From Siphonodentalium dalli (lineage: Eukaryota > Mollusca > Scaphopoda > Gadilida > Siphonodentaliidae): 64,000 bases of DNA. Position 1 is the stretch's first letter; each line of letters begins with the position of its first letter. The stretch is taken from contig CP136063.1 of NCBI GenBank assembly GCA_032622095.1, positions 34,038,987 through 34,102,986 of the forward strand, written 5' to 3'. The notes under the pieces are model-generated. The model saw only the letters and a program-made list of their open reading frames with translations, was not told the origin of the DNA and did no database searches. The position numbers and the translations under genes were made by a program. This document shows positions 34,560 through 47,339 of this stretch, one piece after another.

Positions 34560-35230
34560 ATTCCGAATGAATTATTGATCGATTGATCCAAATATGACTT
34601 CTGTCGGAAGTTATAATGGCCTTGTTTCGATACGAAAGTTGAATAAATTTCCAACTTGATCTTGAATTCAGGCATAAATTAATTAAGAGTCAATATGGTT
34701 TAATATCTAGGGTGTGATTTCCCGTCATGGCTTAAACCGCCTTGTTCGATACGAAAGTTGAATAAATTTCCAACTTGATCTTGAATTCGGGCGTAAATTG
34801 GTTAAGGGTCAATATATTGGTGTCTAGTGTAGGACTTCATACGTTGTGTTTAGAAACTAATATCAATTAAGTCTGGTTGGCATTAGCGTGCTAAAATCAC
34901 GCTATACGTGTAGCACACGTTTCATTACACAGAAATGCCCATATAACCGACTAGCATTTAAATTTGACCTTGAATTCGGGCGACATTTGATAAAGGATCA
35001 ATATGGTTTAATATCCAGAATTTGACTTCCTGTGGAGGGTTATATTTGCCTTGTTTCGATACAAAAGTTGAATAAAGTTCAACTCGATCTTGAATTTGGG
35101 CATAAATAAACAATCAACATAGTACTGTCTAGTGTAAAGGACTTCATATACGTTGTGTAAGGACTGAAATGAATTATCTGGGTAATGTCAATAGCGTTAG
35201 AACACGCTTATACGTGTAGAACACGATTTC
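34560..35230. repeat. diverged ~120-bp repeats, four copies
   Basis: Core CGATACGAAAGTTGAATAAA, then TCAACTTGATCTTGAATTCG and GGTCAATAT, near 34620, 34740, 34960 and 35060. Confidence 0.7.
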
Positions 35231-35289
35231 AACCTTGAAAATGACCATTACCGATTATCATTGTAAGTGGGGCATAAAAGCCCTCCTAT

Positions 35290-35844
35290 ACCATCATGTA
35301 CAATTGAACTTGTACAAATGCTCAATAGCATTAAATGTCCCAATTTGCTGGCATGGCGTGTGGAACCACGCACTTCGAGTCGAACCTCTATTTCATTGCC
35401 GTGAAAATGCCAAATTAAATCTCACGGCCCCGCATTTGGGAACACCCGTCAAATCACCTTAAAATTACAATGTAACCGATTCACATTTCAATTTGAAAAA
35501 ACTGAAATTCTAACAACTCTCATAAACATAAACAACTCCCACACCAAGGATATTTTATATAAATGTACAATTGCACTTGTACAAATTCTCTATAGCATTA
35601 AATGTCCCAACTTGTTGGCATGGCGTGTGGAACCACGCACTTCGAGTCGAACCTCTATTTCATTGCCGTGAAAATGCCAAATTAAATCTCACGGGCCCCG
35701 CATTTGGGAACACCCGTCAAATCACCTTGAAATTACAATGTAACCGATTCACATTTCAATTTGAAAAAAACTGAAATTCTAACAACTCTCATAAACATAA
35801 ACAACTCCCACACCAAGGACATTTTATATAAATGCCATCGATTA

Positions 35845-35893
<49 letters not shown>

Positions 35894-35895
35894 TC
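35290..35895. repeat. ~272-bp tandem duplication followed by (TA)n
   Basis: 35290-35562 and 35563-35835 are near-identical (GGCATGGCGTGTGGAACCAC, CGAGTCGAACCTC, CATTTCAATTTGAAAAAA). A (TA)n microsatellite lies at 35838-35895. Confidence 0.85.
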
Positions 35896-35899
35896 CTTG

Positions 35900-38520
35900 T
35901 GAAACGGAATAAAATGTACAACTCATGAGACAATTTGCTTGGCTTATTGGTTCACATAGCTAATTATATATTGGTTTTTAATACAACCTACATTACATTA
36001 TTATCATGATATGTCCATTTAAAACAATTCAATAGTTCACTATACAAACTTTATTTTTCTGACATAAGCTAACGCTTAAACGTATTCCCAGTTCATCCTC
36101 ATATGTCCCTGTAAACTTAAAATCGACAGACAACGACTAACTTATATTTTCATGACCTCAGACAACTCTTAAAAGGAATGTGCAAGCTAATTTCTAATTC
36201 ATATGTCCCATGTTCCTCGTAAAATATGAATTATCGATATGGTGAACGAAACTTAATTTATATGTGATATGTATGAAATTTTACCAAGCAGTCAAATTTT
36301 CAATTACCTCCATAACACTCGTGGACATTCATTTAAATTGTTCGCCTGAGCGACTCCACTCGGTTGCAATATAATTGACTTAGCCTTGTATCATCTCCAG
36401 TGCGGTCAAAAGGAAAATCTACCATTGTATCGGTTGGACAGTTTTGCCAGTTTGCATAATTAAAACCCTGGGGGCACAGTTTCATTTCTATTGAAGACGA
36501 GGTATGTTTTGGCTAAACGAGGGTCTCGATTCAGTGATTTTGACCAAACAATTTGTATGTATCTTACAAAGGATGTCGAATCACCACATGGACTATACGT
36601 TCCTATATTGTCTCGATGTTGCTGTACAGCTGTTGTATACGAATTTTCCAATGGGACAGATATATTTCCCATTGACAATGTTTTCAACATAGCTATGGTT
36701 AAAATTGTGTCTTTATTCAGTAAAATGTTCTGAAAAATTGTGTCTTTATTCAGTACAATTTTCATGGAATTAATAGGATTATCTGGATAAATTCATGTTC
36801 TTTTCTCTGACAACTCCTTAAAAAGTAAGTTCTTTGTTTCTCTTCTTTTATATTCTACATGTATATTATTACGTGTACTCGGTGCCGTCCACAAACATTT
36901 AGACATACTGGAAAGCATGTTAGTCTGATTAACACTTACAGACACTCTCAGAATACACGTAATAGATGTAATTATGGCATAATCAATTTTCTAGCCATTC
37001 TTTTCTTGTATGGGCACAACATAATTGATTATTCAGTTACATTTCTGAATTTCCGACTTGTCAACTCTGATAAACTTTGGTTTGTTCGAAACTTGAACAC
37101 ATTAAAACCATTTCGATAACGCCTACATACAATGGCGATACATGTACAGCGATCTATCTATTTTTAAAATCGACATTTTAACCCAATCTGGGTGTGTCAT
37201 AACCAAAATACCACTAACCATCCGTGTAGATATTTTTGCAAAACATTGACCCATTTGGCTAAATGGAACATTCCTAAACCATACCTCAAACTTCAAGTGA
37301 CTATAATGTCTTTAATTTTAAATTTTTTTGAATTACTTCAACTAATTTCTTTTATTTAAAGATATATCTCGCTGGACGCAACCAGTTTCTTGACAAACTG
37401 TCATAAATAACTAATGTTTTCAAATGGGTAATCCGAGCACAATAAAACTAATATTATACGCTCAATTTACCGACATGACAGCCTTAAAAAAATTGAACCC
37501 ACAATTCGTTCAAAACCAGAACTCACTAAACTCATACTGATTAACTTGACAACATCCTAAAATCATCAGTAAATTTAATACCTATATAACCTGCATAAAG
37601 GTGTAATAATTTAGACCAGCGTACATGTAACTAATAATACCTCGAAAAACAAACAATCTTTATTTAAAATCGACGCAACGATTTTTGAAACAACAATTTG
37701 ACATAGAAACTCTGAAACAACAGTAATTTCCAAACATACCTAATATAGAAAAATTGACGCAACAATTAAACTCTAACTGTGAATTCCCTGAACATAATTC
37801 CCTGCATAATTTAATAATTCACTGGGAGTCATTCTCGCGTAGATTGTCAAACCAATCTCATCCAATTCTTGGATACCATAGCTCTGGACACATTATCCCA
37901 GTGATTATTTCATCTAGCTGATAACATTTTTCAATTTTAATAATTACGGCCAATTTGCACAAAAATTTAGACCAGCAACAATTAACTAATAATACTTCGA
38001 AAATAAAAACCACTCTTTATTTCAACTTCCATTGATAAACTCATATTTTGACAAGTTATTTTAACTTTCTTCTCAACGGGAACAACTAGACTTTATCTAT
38101 ATGAATTGCTCTCTTTAAGTCTACAATTTACATCAAAGCTAAGCAATTTCCACAGAACAAGCGACAGGGTGTCCCGGAACATAACAATGGTTAATTCACA
38201 AACAAATTTAGACCAGCTATCATTTATTTAAATGTGACACAACAATTTTTTTGAATCATGATAACTCGACTCATGAAGAGTTTAGCCAATTTGCACAAAA
38301 ATTAAGACCAGATCTAATTTATTTCAAATCGACGCAACGATTAATGAAACAACAACAACTCGAAATAAACATACTGGCACAACAGTAGTTTCTAAGAACA
38401 CCCTATATGGGAAAATTGATGGAACCATTTTAAACTAGAGTTAAATCTACCTATTTACCTATAAAGAGTTGTGAACAAAGCCAAATAATTTCAAATTGCC
38501 TCATACCTTGCATTCCTTCC
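35900..38520. other. diverged repeats inside the LTR element, no gag-pol seen
   Basis: Words such as AATTTAGACCAGC, TTTATTTAAAATCGACGCAA, GAAACAACA and AACAGTAGTTTC recur near 37600, 37970, 38200 and 38300 with irregular spacing. The open frames at 36460-36765 overlap on both strands and are not convincing. Confidence 0.45.
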
Positions 38521-38584
38521 TTCTTTCCTTCATTTCTCCCCCGTGACCGCCTGCGTCCATGTCCAAGAATTCCAAGAAGCGTCT

Positions 38585-38599
38585 AGCTCGCGGCACCAT
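38585..38599 (-). other. putative tRNA primer-binding site
   Basis: On the minus strand, TGGTGCCGCGAGCTA begins eight bases after the LTR end. It starts with TGG, as required to pair with a tRNA CCA end. The tRNA was not identified. Confidence 0.45.
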
Positions 38600-38607
38600 C
38601 TCGGGAA

Positions 38608-39031
38608 TGTACCACTCCCCAGGTTCTTATACACTAAGTTGGAACTCTCAGAAAAGATGGTGATGACATTTATTAACACAAGTATAAACAGGTGAACAGC
38701 AAGGCAGCCACGGGAGAATAATCTACAATGATATCTTCTTATGAACACGTTCAGAACAAGAGTGAGACAAAGAGCTCGGCTCTGTCTGGTATATATGCTC
38801 TGAGAGGAAAACGCCCTGACCCCAGATGTCGTGATTTGATTGGAACACGTGTGCGCCGCGCCAATCAAAACAGGTGGAAATTCAGTAACCTGTTTTGACA
38901 AAAGCGGTGAACTCTAAAGTCAGTGACCTAGATCATTCACCTCAGAGTTGTTGTTCCCACATCAGATCAGGACATTGAACTCTCAGCTAAGATTAACCCT
39001 ACTTACATACGTCGTCGTCGAAAGTATTACA
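38608..39031 (-). repeat. 5' LTR (minus orientation)
   Basis: 424 bp with TGT...ACA ends. On the minus strand a TATATA box (CAGAGCATATATACCAGACA) is followed about 120 bp later by AATAAA (GTTAATAAATGTCATC), the U3-R-U5 order of a retroelement LTR. Confidence 0.85.
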
Positions 39032-39240
39032 ATACACCAAATATTCTGGTTCAGAGAAAAGATGAGTGCAGAGCATTGTATTAACTCGACATATGTTCTA
39101 GTCCATCACTACAGTAAACAATGCCCCCGTACACTGGACTCGACTCTAGAGCCACACAAAGGACAAATCATTCAAAGTGTCAGTAGCAGATGGAACATGT
39201 TATGTGATAAAAACAAAACGTATTGTATATAAACTGTTTC
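39032..39240 (+). pseudogene. unknown-family gene relic, right part
   Basis: Continues the 27577-28232 relic after the LTR insertion: HQIFWF here against HQVFSK in blocks A, B and C. It then reads on openly to a TAA at about 39230 without further recognisable similarity. Confidence 0.5.
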
Positions 39241-39766
39241 ATATCCATTATGTATTGTCTATAAACTGTTAAAACTATAAAAGTAACAATGGGATGACAT
39301 AATTTGAAACATTTCCAAATTACGTCTCCAGAAAGTATAATACTGTTGGGCTGCGTATTCGTGTACAGTCCAAAATTAATATTTCATTTAACAATAATAA
39401 TGTTAACTCACTAAAGCACACATCTAGTGGTAATGGCGGATTGACAAATGAACACATAATATATACTAACGTTGAAGTGATGCCGTATTTAGCTGGTCTA
39501 TTTACATGTTTTCTAAACACAAGTGTGTGCCTATTCCGGCGAATCAAGGGTTAATAGTCAATCTACACAAAGCAGGGAACAACAATGCTAGAAAGTTGGA
39601 CAATTACAGAGGGATAACTCTATTGCACGCAGTCTACAAACTTTGGGAAATGTCTGTGGCCTTCAGTCTTTAATCGGATAATGAGGAGACGAGTCCTCTG
39701 GTAGATAAATTTAATAAATATGAATAAACTAAATGGCACGGCAGTATCGTGATTGGACTGAGAAAC

Positions 39767-39985
39767 AATATGGATAAAAGAAATAGAGGTTCTACACCGA
39801 GTCCCCATTCTATAGCGGAATTTACAAACTTGTTGACCGAGAAACTCTCTGGATAAAAGAAATAGAGGATCTACACCGAGTCCCCAGTCTATAGCGGAAT
39901 TTACAAACTTGTTGACTGAGAAACTCTCTGGGTAAAAGAAATAGAGGTTCTACACCGAGTCCCCAGTCTATACCGGAATTTACAA
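39767..39985. repeat. 79-bp tandem repeat, three copies
   Basis: Unit includes GGATAAAAGAAATAGAGGTT, TACACCGAGTCCCCAGTCTA and AATTTACAAACTTGTTGACY. Confidence 0.9.
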
Positions 39986-40305
39986 AACGAGTCCAGTAAA
40001 TAAGTTCTCGATAGAGCCTTTGGTCATCTGCGATCAAATGCATATATCCAGTTATATTCCCCTGGTCAAGTGACCCATGTGTACACATTTTCCTACATAC
40101 CACCTAAGTCTGCAAAAAATCTAAACTTCATTGTGAATACTTACATATCGATTCGGAACGCAACAATAGGCGACAAATTAACGCAAATTTATTCGCCATC
40201 GAGAGTCACTGTATTTAATTAATATATACGAATGACGGTGTGTGCTGTAAATTTGGATTAATATTCGTAAAAAATAACTACTTTGGAACATATACAAACA
40301 GTCGA

Positions 40306-40411
40306 AAAATATGTACCACACTACATGTATATAGCAACTTTCAGTATGTACCACACTACATGTATATAGTAACTCTCATATGTACCACACTACATGTATA
40401 TAGCAACTATC
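40306..40411. repeat. ~38-bp tandem repeat, three copies
   Basis: Unit ATGTACCACACTACATGTAT then ATAGCAACT. Confidence 0.9.
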
Positions 40412-43256
40412 AGACGAACAATAGACCATGTTTCGATAGTCGCGTTATAGTCTTGAAATCAGACGGAGCGATACACACATTGGTTCCCATTCAGGTTTAT
40501 CCGGGTTGGAGAACCAACCGAAGTGACCAACATACATGTAAATGTTTTGGTTGTTTACGTAGATCCAAAATATAGCATAACCAAGAAACAAAATAAAGAC
40601 ACAAGTTAAGTACACAACAGACATTCGGTTCCACACGGAACCACACTTGATCAAAAATGTTGTTGTGTGGGGAAAACCAATCTGAGCTGCTTCGGTTCTG
40701 TATCTGATTCTCCAGATAGAACCATACTATGGAACCAAATAAATCCTTTGGATTCCGCATTTGATTCACTAAATGCCTTCTTTGAAACAATTATGAGTGG
40801 TTGTGGCACCAATTAATACCCAATTCGGTATAAATTGAATTACTGACAAACAATGCTTAGACGCAGACCATAGTTGTGGAGTGTCTGGTGCCTGGTGTCT
40901 ACATATTTGAATCCGTTGAAACCTAAACCAATGGCATATTTGAATCCAAGTTATCCCTCTTTTTCTATATTTTATACGAAGCGACTTTGAAGTACACATA
41001 CCACACGTGATGCCAGTTTAACTAATCAACGATCAGTATACTCAGCGCGTGTTCGGCAATACATGTAGGTCATTGAGTTAAGTTTCAATGCAAAAGATAG
41101 TTTGAAATTATTGCTGAATTTATGGGGGAAAAGTGGCGACTTGGATTCAATCATCGACTGATTTGGGCAGATTAACATTAGATCTGTCGATACAAAGTTT
41201 TGTACAAAATGTTGGGTTTTTTTTAATAAAAAAATGGTTTTGAACATTGTCCCACATATGAAACCAATTTTGGTTTTGATCAAAACCAGATGGTATTGAG
41301 TACGGCCTGGGTATGCAGTGTGGTGCCGGGGAGAGTCACTTAGGAATTAACATTCCTAAACTTTTCTCATCAGTTTTAGTACTGCCTGGATATGCATTGT
41401 TTGGAGATATGACATTTTGCGTATGCCAGCGACGATTCGTTTCCGTGCTATAATGAAGTTGTGCTAATAAATGCAGATTAAGCTAAATATGGTGGCAATC
41501 GCATGTGTCTATGAACTAAAAAGTGCCTATTCTAGACTATGAAAATTCACCCATGTGCATCATCATACAGAAATGTGTGGAACAATCACCAAATTTAAAT
41601 CACCAAATGATCACGTGACTAACATGGAGATACTACCATATAGCACACCTTTTAGAATTCACAAACACAAAACAGATGTCACGTGGACAACCTGAAGCGT
41701 CCGATTGGCTGCTGTTGGACATACGACCTCATAGCACGAATAATTGTAAAGATCGCTGGAGATACGACATTTGCTTCACTGGTTTGTGCGAATATTTGTC
41801 ATCCAAATGAAAAGACAGTTTGGCCAATCGGATTGGATTTTTTCTCATGATTCGAATGGTATCAAATACTCATTTCCCGCCATAATGGAGTTACGACATT
41901 ATAGCACTGATGCGTCGAGATTTTGTCAACCCGCAGGAAGCCACCAAAAGATTGAAAATAAATAGTTTTGAGCCACATACATGTATATTGGCCAACTATC
42001 AACTGCATCCACCACTCACAACTTCCATTATATGATAAGCTGGACAGAGTCTACCATTTTCGTTTTGGAAGCCATATTAGATAAAATTTATTGTTTGTTT
42101 TGGTCTATTTGAGATGGAATGTTCACAAATAAAAGAAACGATCAATTATTTGTAGACAAGATCTGCTCATCCCTAAATATCAAATGTGACCAGAACCCCA
42201 AAGTCGATTTTGGTTAAATTTCATACCGCATTCGTTATAACTTATTAGTGAAGGATCGGAGTAAAATATGATCTAATCGATTAGACACGTCATTGCTGTA
42301 ATGATCAGTTGACACGATCATTGAAAGAATATACCATTGTTTCCCAGTTCAGACAGCAACAAGTGATTAACAGAAGTGATAGAAAATAGTATTTTTCACA
42401 TCGGGTGGCCATTTTGGCAGCCATTTTTGAAACTGATTTTTAAGTTTTTACATAGAGCTAGCATAATGGCATCACAAAGAGGTATACATTCGTATTTATT
42501 TAGTAAATTTTATTCATCAACCACTACTTATAATGGATTGAATGACACTTTGATCAATATCCGCCATTTTCCATATTTTGACCGCCATTTTGGAAGCCAT
42601 TTTGAGACAAAGCGCCAATTATGGTATCATTGAATTGGAATATTCATAGATATTGGTATGCCCAACATACATTGTACAGTTCTGTCCATTTCTTGTTGAT
42701 ATATGACTGTAATCACAATGGCGAGATTTGTAGAATTTTATACCGCGTTCTGTAAAATCGAATTTTTGAGGGTGTAGATGAGTCTGCAGGGACCCCATTT
42801 ATAGTATCTTTCATTGCTCCAATGCTGAATTAACATGAATAAGCCTAATCAAAGTCGCCAGTCTGAACCACTATCAAAAAACAACAGGAATTGATTTAAG
42901 ATATTAGGCAAAAACTTCAAATGTTCGAGTTTAGGCCGCCATTTTGGCGGCCATCTGGGACGATGGGTTCCATTTTTACCATAAACAGGTGGCACAATAT
43001 TTTACCTTTGCAAAAATGTATACATTTGTATACATATGACAACATTTGATCTCACTATTATCGAATTAATCTCAGTCAGAGTATATTTTGACTAACGGCA
43101 GCCATGTTGGACGTCATCTTGGATCTTGAATTTTGCGCAAATCAGATTTTAGCGGATTTTGGATATGTTACACACGAGATTCTCTTGCGTCGAATGACAC
43201 CAAAACCGCTTCTTTGCCAATTTCTTCTGGGTCTAACCCTCCGACGACCACACTAT
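40412..43256. other. no gene recognised; CGCCATTTTGG-type words
   Basis: Diverged repeats with GCCATTTTGGCAGCCATTTT occur near 42405, 42560-42605 and 42940-42960, and ATACCGCATTCG/ATACCGCGTTCT at 42223 and 42740. This is typical old transposon debris without coding capacity. Confidence 0.5.
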
Positions 43257-45320
43257 TAGTAAAAACTTATCAAACAATGTCTTAAAATATCAGATAGAAC
43301 CTTTCCAAAAGATGGTTAGAGAGGAATACATCGTCCCACATGATATTCGATCCAAGAGTATCATCAGACCAGAAAAAGTCAATTTGATGGGTATTCATCA
43401 AGTGTTTTCCAAATCATGCTTTCTGTATTGTTTGACATCGAAATACATGGAACTGTGAACAGACTGATAGCTGAATGAGGTGCTGGTATAAATGTGATCG
43501 ATGAACGTGACTTTAATAACATGTCTTCACAACCAATTCTTAAGAAATCAGAAACTAATTTATTCCCGTATGGATCAACACAATCCATGAGTACAATTGA
43601 TTTATGGCTAAATAGGATGACTGAGAACTTTCAGACATTTTTAACGTTGTCTTCTGGACGTGTGGGTCACTCCTATGATGTGACTCGACAATCAAGCTCG
43701 GACTGATAACATTTGCTCAAAATGTTAACTCCATATCAACTTATTGTACAGACACTAACATCTGTTCCCCCGCACATGAGTGTGAACATATATTCACTGG
43801 AGTTGGACAATTAAAGGACCACAAAGTGTAATTACAACAAATATGCTAATTGACATGTTTTACGTTAAAATACATTTGAATCATAAATAGCTTTAAAAGC
43901 CTTAGTTCCTTTGTGACTTAACAGGTTAGGCTCGATTCGTGTGTTTTAGACTGGTCAAAAATGGTATTACTCATACTTTAAAAGCCCACATCATGACATT
44001 TGAAAAATAATTTTAGAGTTTAGATGAAGTTAGTAGATGTGTGCATTTTCAACTGATCATTCAATCATGTATCACAATTACATCTGTGTTTTCATTTAAC
44101 TTTTATAGATATACTAGTACACACATGCATTAAATTGATCTCTTAAGAGTTTTTCTTTTAAGGCAAAATTATATGCTAATAAAAAAGTGCATGGTACATA
44201 ATATGGAGAAACCTTATGAAGGCAGTATCATAAACCATTTGTGCATATTTTTCGTATTAGTATGTACTCATATCTGTCTTTTTATGAGCAAATCGTGCAG
44301 CAAATTGTTCAAGATAACATCAATGGTACACATTTAACACAAGTATGGATCAATATCGTGAATAAAGGTCAAGTAATGCACACAATGTCCCAAATTTGTA
44401 TGCAACTTCGCCGTCGTGTTATAGTGAACAGATCTATTGTTTCACCAACAGATTATCAACTAACATTCAGCAGAAAATAACAGACATGTCTGTTTGTAAC
44501 CGATTATTCAGATTAAATGTGCTTAAATGTTGTGAGATTATTCAAGGGTTTGCAAGGAATGTCACTCGACTGAGGGTAGGTTCTTAAAACCACTGGTATG
44601 CATGCAGGCGATGACAAGTCCTGAATACATATTGTGGAGTATGATACAAGATCTCTTCTGTAGTGTCAACTAAAATATATAGAAGTAATTGGTAGCCTGA
44701 CGGCGGAAAGTTTTTAAAGATCCCAATCACAAATAGGCTGTGTATACCCATTGATAACAGCGGTGGGGTGTACTGCAAAAGGTCCAAAATGTAACTATAT
44801 TAAAATCACAGCAGAAACACCGTCACCACAGTTAACACATGGGAGAAAATATAATCGTAACCTGATGTTGGGCTATTACAAATTTAGAAAGTAATTTGGA
44901 TAGCTAGCAAAGGGCCAAGAGAAATTTATAGCCAAAGGGTTCCATTTGGATTTGATAGTATACATGTGTGTTGTAACAGCAGAATAAAGAAATGTGTGCT
45001 TAAGTAGTGTGAAAAGATGTGTCTTGTGTTAAAGTCAAAATTTTCATCGACGTTATCTTCAGTTACATATCTCGGTGACGAATCTTCTAATTTGTATGCA
45101 ACTTCGCCGTCGTGTTATAGTGAACAGATCTATTGTTTCACCAACAGATTATCAACTAACATTCAGCAGAAAATAACAGACATGTCTGTTTGTAACCGAT
45201 TATTCAGATTAAATGTACTTAAACATACAATGTTGAAAATAAACAATCATGGCATCTTCGATATACATACATAATGTATGTCAGAATATTGGTCCTCGGG
45301 GAGGAATAGTCAACTCCTAT
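43257..45320 (+). repeat. duplicated block, copy A (5'-truncated)
   Basis: Begins abruptly at TAAAAACTTATCAAACAATG (equivalent to 49197 in B). It contains the end of the unknown-family relic, the gypsy protease relic, the AT-rich tail, and an internal direct repeat (44399-44530 against 45096-45230) around a ~565-bp insert. Confidence 0.85.
43455..43831 (+). pseudogene. Ty3/gypsy protease relic in block A
   Basis: Reads GAGINVIDERDFNNM, QPILKKSET and FPYGSTQ, then in a shifted frame KLGLITFAQNVNS and EHIFTGVGQLKDHKV. These are the order and wording of a Ty3/gypsy aspartic protease running into the start of reverse transcriptase. The active-site Asp-Thr/Ser-Gly is GAA-TGA-GGT here, that is Glu, stop, Gly, so it is dead. 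Copies B (49378-49753) and C (59886-60255) share the same lesions, so the damage predates the duplication. Confidence 0.65.
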
Positions 45321-45329
45321 CACTGCATG

Positions 45330-45480
45330 AAAAGCGAGATTTATAAAATATAAATGTCGCATAAATTTAGGACCCTAAATTTATGCATGCATTTATGCAT
45401 ATTAAATTCGCCTTTATACTAAAATATAAATCTCGCATTTATATTTTTAAATCTCGCATAAATGTCGCATTAATTTCGCT
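45330..45480. repeat. inverted AT-rich words (ATAAATGTCGCAT)
   Basis: GCGAGATTTATAAAATATAA and ATATAAATCTCGCATTTATA, with ATAAATGTCGCATAAATTT and GCATAAATGTCGCATTAATT, repeat in both orientations around a central AAATTTATGCATGCATTTAT. Confidence 0.6.
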
Positions 45481-45799
45481 CATTACTGTAACCAACGGCG
45501 GGTTTAATTCTTGGCCCATAATTTAATTACTACCATGTGGATATGTGAGACATGTATCATTAACACGAGCTAACGGCCGGATACAGGCTCCTTTGTCTGC
45601 GAACAACGCTGATGCGAAGACGTGTGTGAATGAAATGGGAACTCATTTTACCAAGGGTAAGTTAACACATATGTGGCTATGAAATGAAGGTATTTCACAA
45701 TTTATGTTGCCGATTCATTCTTTCATCAATTCGCAGCGTGATCGACACATGTCTCAATTAATATTTGATTATACAGAGACGTCGGAATAAGGTTATTCT

Positions 45800-46600
45800 A
45801 TAGCGTGAAAATGTGGTTTTGTGAGAGTGATTCCACCCTTAGCCAGATCACAAATAAAATGCAGTACATTACAATTAAATATTTTGATAAACAGGCTAAA
45901 ATATCGCGTAAAATGTGGAGTTGGAAGCGAGATTTCACCCTTGGCTATGCCACATATAAATTCATTGTACAATATATCCATGATGTAATCCCATTTTGAA
46001 GTTTAATCGCATAAAATTGCATTTGTGGTCATGGAAGGGTGATATCACCCTTTGCCAGCATCACATATAAATTCATTGTACAATATATCCATGATGTAAT
46101 CCCGTTTTGAAGTTATAATCGGATAAAATTGTGACCATGGAAGGGTGATATCACCCTTTCCATTTCACATATAAATTCATTGTGCAATATATCCATGATG
46201 TAATCCCGTTTCGAAGTTTTAATCGAGTAAAATTGTGGTCATGGAAAGGTGATATTAGTGTCACCCTTTGCCATATCGCATATAAATCAATTGTACAGTA
46301 AGTCCATGATCCAATCCCGTTTTGAAGTTTGAATCGCGTAAAATTGCAATTGTGGTGATGGAAGGGTGATATCACCCTTTGCCATGTCACATATAAATCC
46401 ATTGTACAGTAAATCCATGATGTAATCCCGTTTTGAAGTTTGAATAGAGTAAAATTGTGGTGATGGAAGTGTGATATCACGCTTTGCCATATCGCATATA
46501 AATTCATTGTACAATAAATCAGTGATGTAACACAATTTTGAAGTTTTAATCCCGTAAAATTGTTGCCTTGAAGGGCGATATCACTCTTTAGCAGAAAACA
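45800..46600. repeat. ~110-120-bp satellite, about seven units
   Basis: Unit: ATCCATGATGTAATCCCGTT, TTGAAGTTT, AATCGCGTAAAATTG, TGGAAGGGTGATATCACCCT, TTGCCATATCACATATAAAT. The GGGTGATATCACCC core is palindromic. Long minus-strand frames are translations of the unit. Confidence 0.85.
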
Positions 46601-47275
46601 AAAATTCTTATTTTAGTTTTAATATTTTATTGTTTATACTTATTTTCGATGTGATCACTTAATTATTTAATTTTTATTCTTTATTGCAGAGACTACGAAA
46701 ATTGACGACGGCAAGATACAACCATGATACAAAGTGCTACGTTCAAGTTGTTATATTTGTGACTGGTATAACCAACAATAGGGCAGCATTTTGATGGCAA
46801 ATTACTACACATGGAGATACCAGAATCGGGGCGACACATATGTTTATGTATAGTTAGATATACACATCAGTGTCGCCATATATGCTGGTTAAAAGCCAAA
46901 TGTCCCCCTAAAGTATATTTCACAAATATATATATGGATATATATGTTCAAATCCAAATTTATACCGGGTATAAATGTGGATAGACTAGAGTTTGTAGCC
47001 AGAATAAATGTAGCTACATATATTTATGCAGGTTTATTCCGTGAATAACTTGTATAAATTTGAGTTTATGACCAGAATAAATGTAACTACATACATTTAT
47101 GCAACTTCATTCAGTGAATAAATTTGTATTTATGCATAAAAGGTAGACAATAAATGAATGCATAAACGTGCGAATAAATGCGAGTTTATCCTGCTGAATA
47201 AATGCGGGTTTATTCACTGAATAAATTGAGTATAAATGTCGGCCTCTATTCATGAATAAATTGTGAATAAATTTC
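46601..47275. other. AT-rich, ATTTATGC/GAATAAAT words, no gene
   Basis: Short words built on AATAAATG and ATTTATGC repeat irregularly at 46920-47280. No coding frame. Confidence 0.5.
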
Positions 47276-47339
47276 CGTCAAAATAAAGGATTATGTTCAG
47301 TTATATTAGTACTAACAGCAACCGAGTCCATTGGCGCAC

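Larger units (their letters stand above)
28233..39031 (-). mobile_element. LTR-flanked 10.8-kb insertion carrying a recombinase gene
   Basis: Two LTRs of identical length, in the same orientation, bound the insertion. The 4-bp target ATAC is at 28229-28232 and 39032-39035, and the interrupted relic reads on across the joint (LMWI then HQIF). On the minus strand the order is 5' LTR, putative primer-binding site, a short leader with an ATG frame and a GTATGAG donor near 38516, about 4 kb of diverged repeats, the five-exon tyrosine recombinase gene, palindromes, then the 3' LTR. No gag, protease, reverse transcriptase, RNase H or integrase motif was seen. It could be an LTR element that lost gag-pol and received the recombinase gene by nested insertion, or a real composite. 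Confidence 0.7.

Noticed and set aside
35340-35700. tRNA-like B box (GGTTCGACTC on the minus strand) in both copies of the duplication
   Set aside because: No A box at the right distance and no cloverleaf could be drawn, so neither a tRNA nor a tRNA-derived SINE is supported.
36460-36765. Overlapping ORFs on both strands within the LTR element
   Set aside because: No recognisable gag-pol or other domain; plus and minus frames are equally open.
45793-46535. Minus-strand repetitive protein frames
   Set aside because: They translate the ~115-bp satellite, with different frames open in different units.
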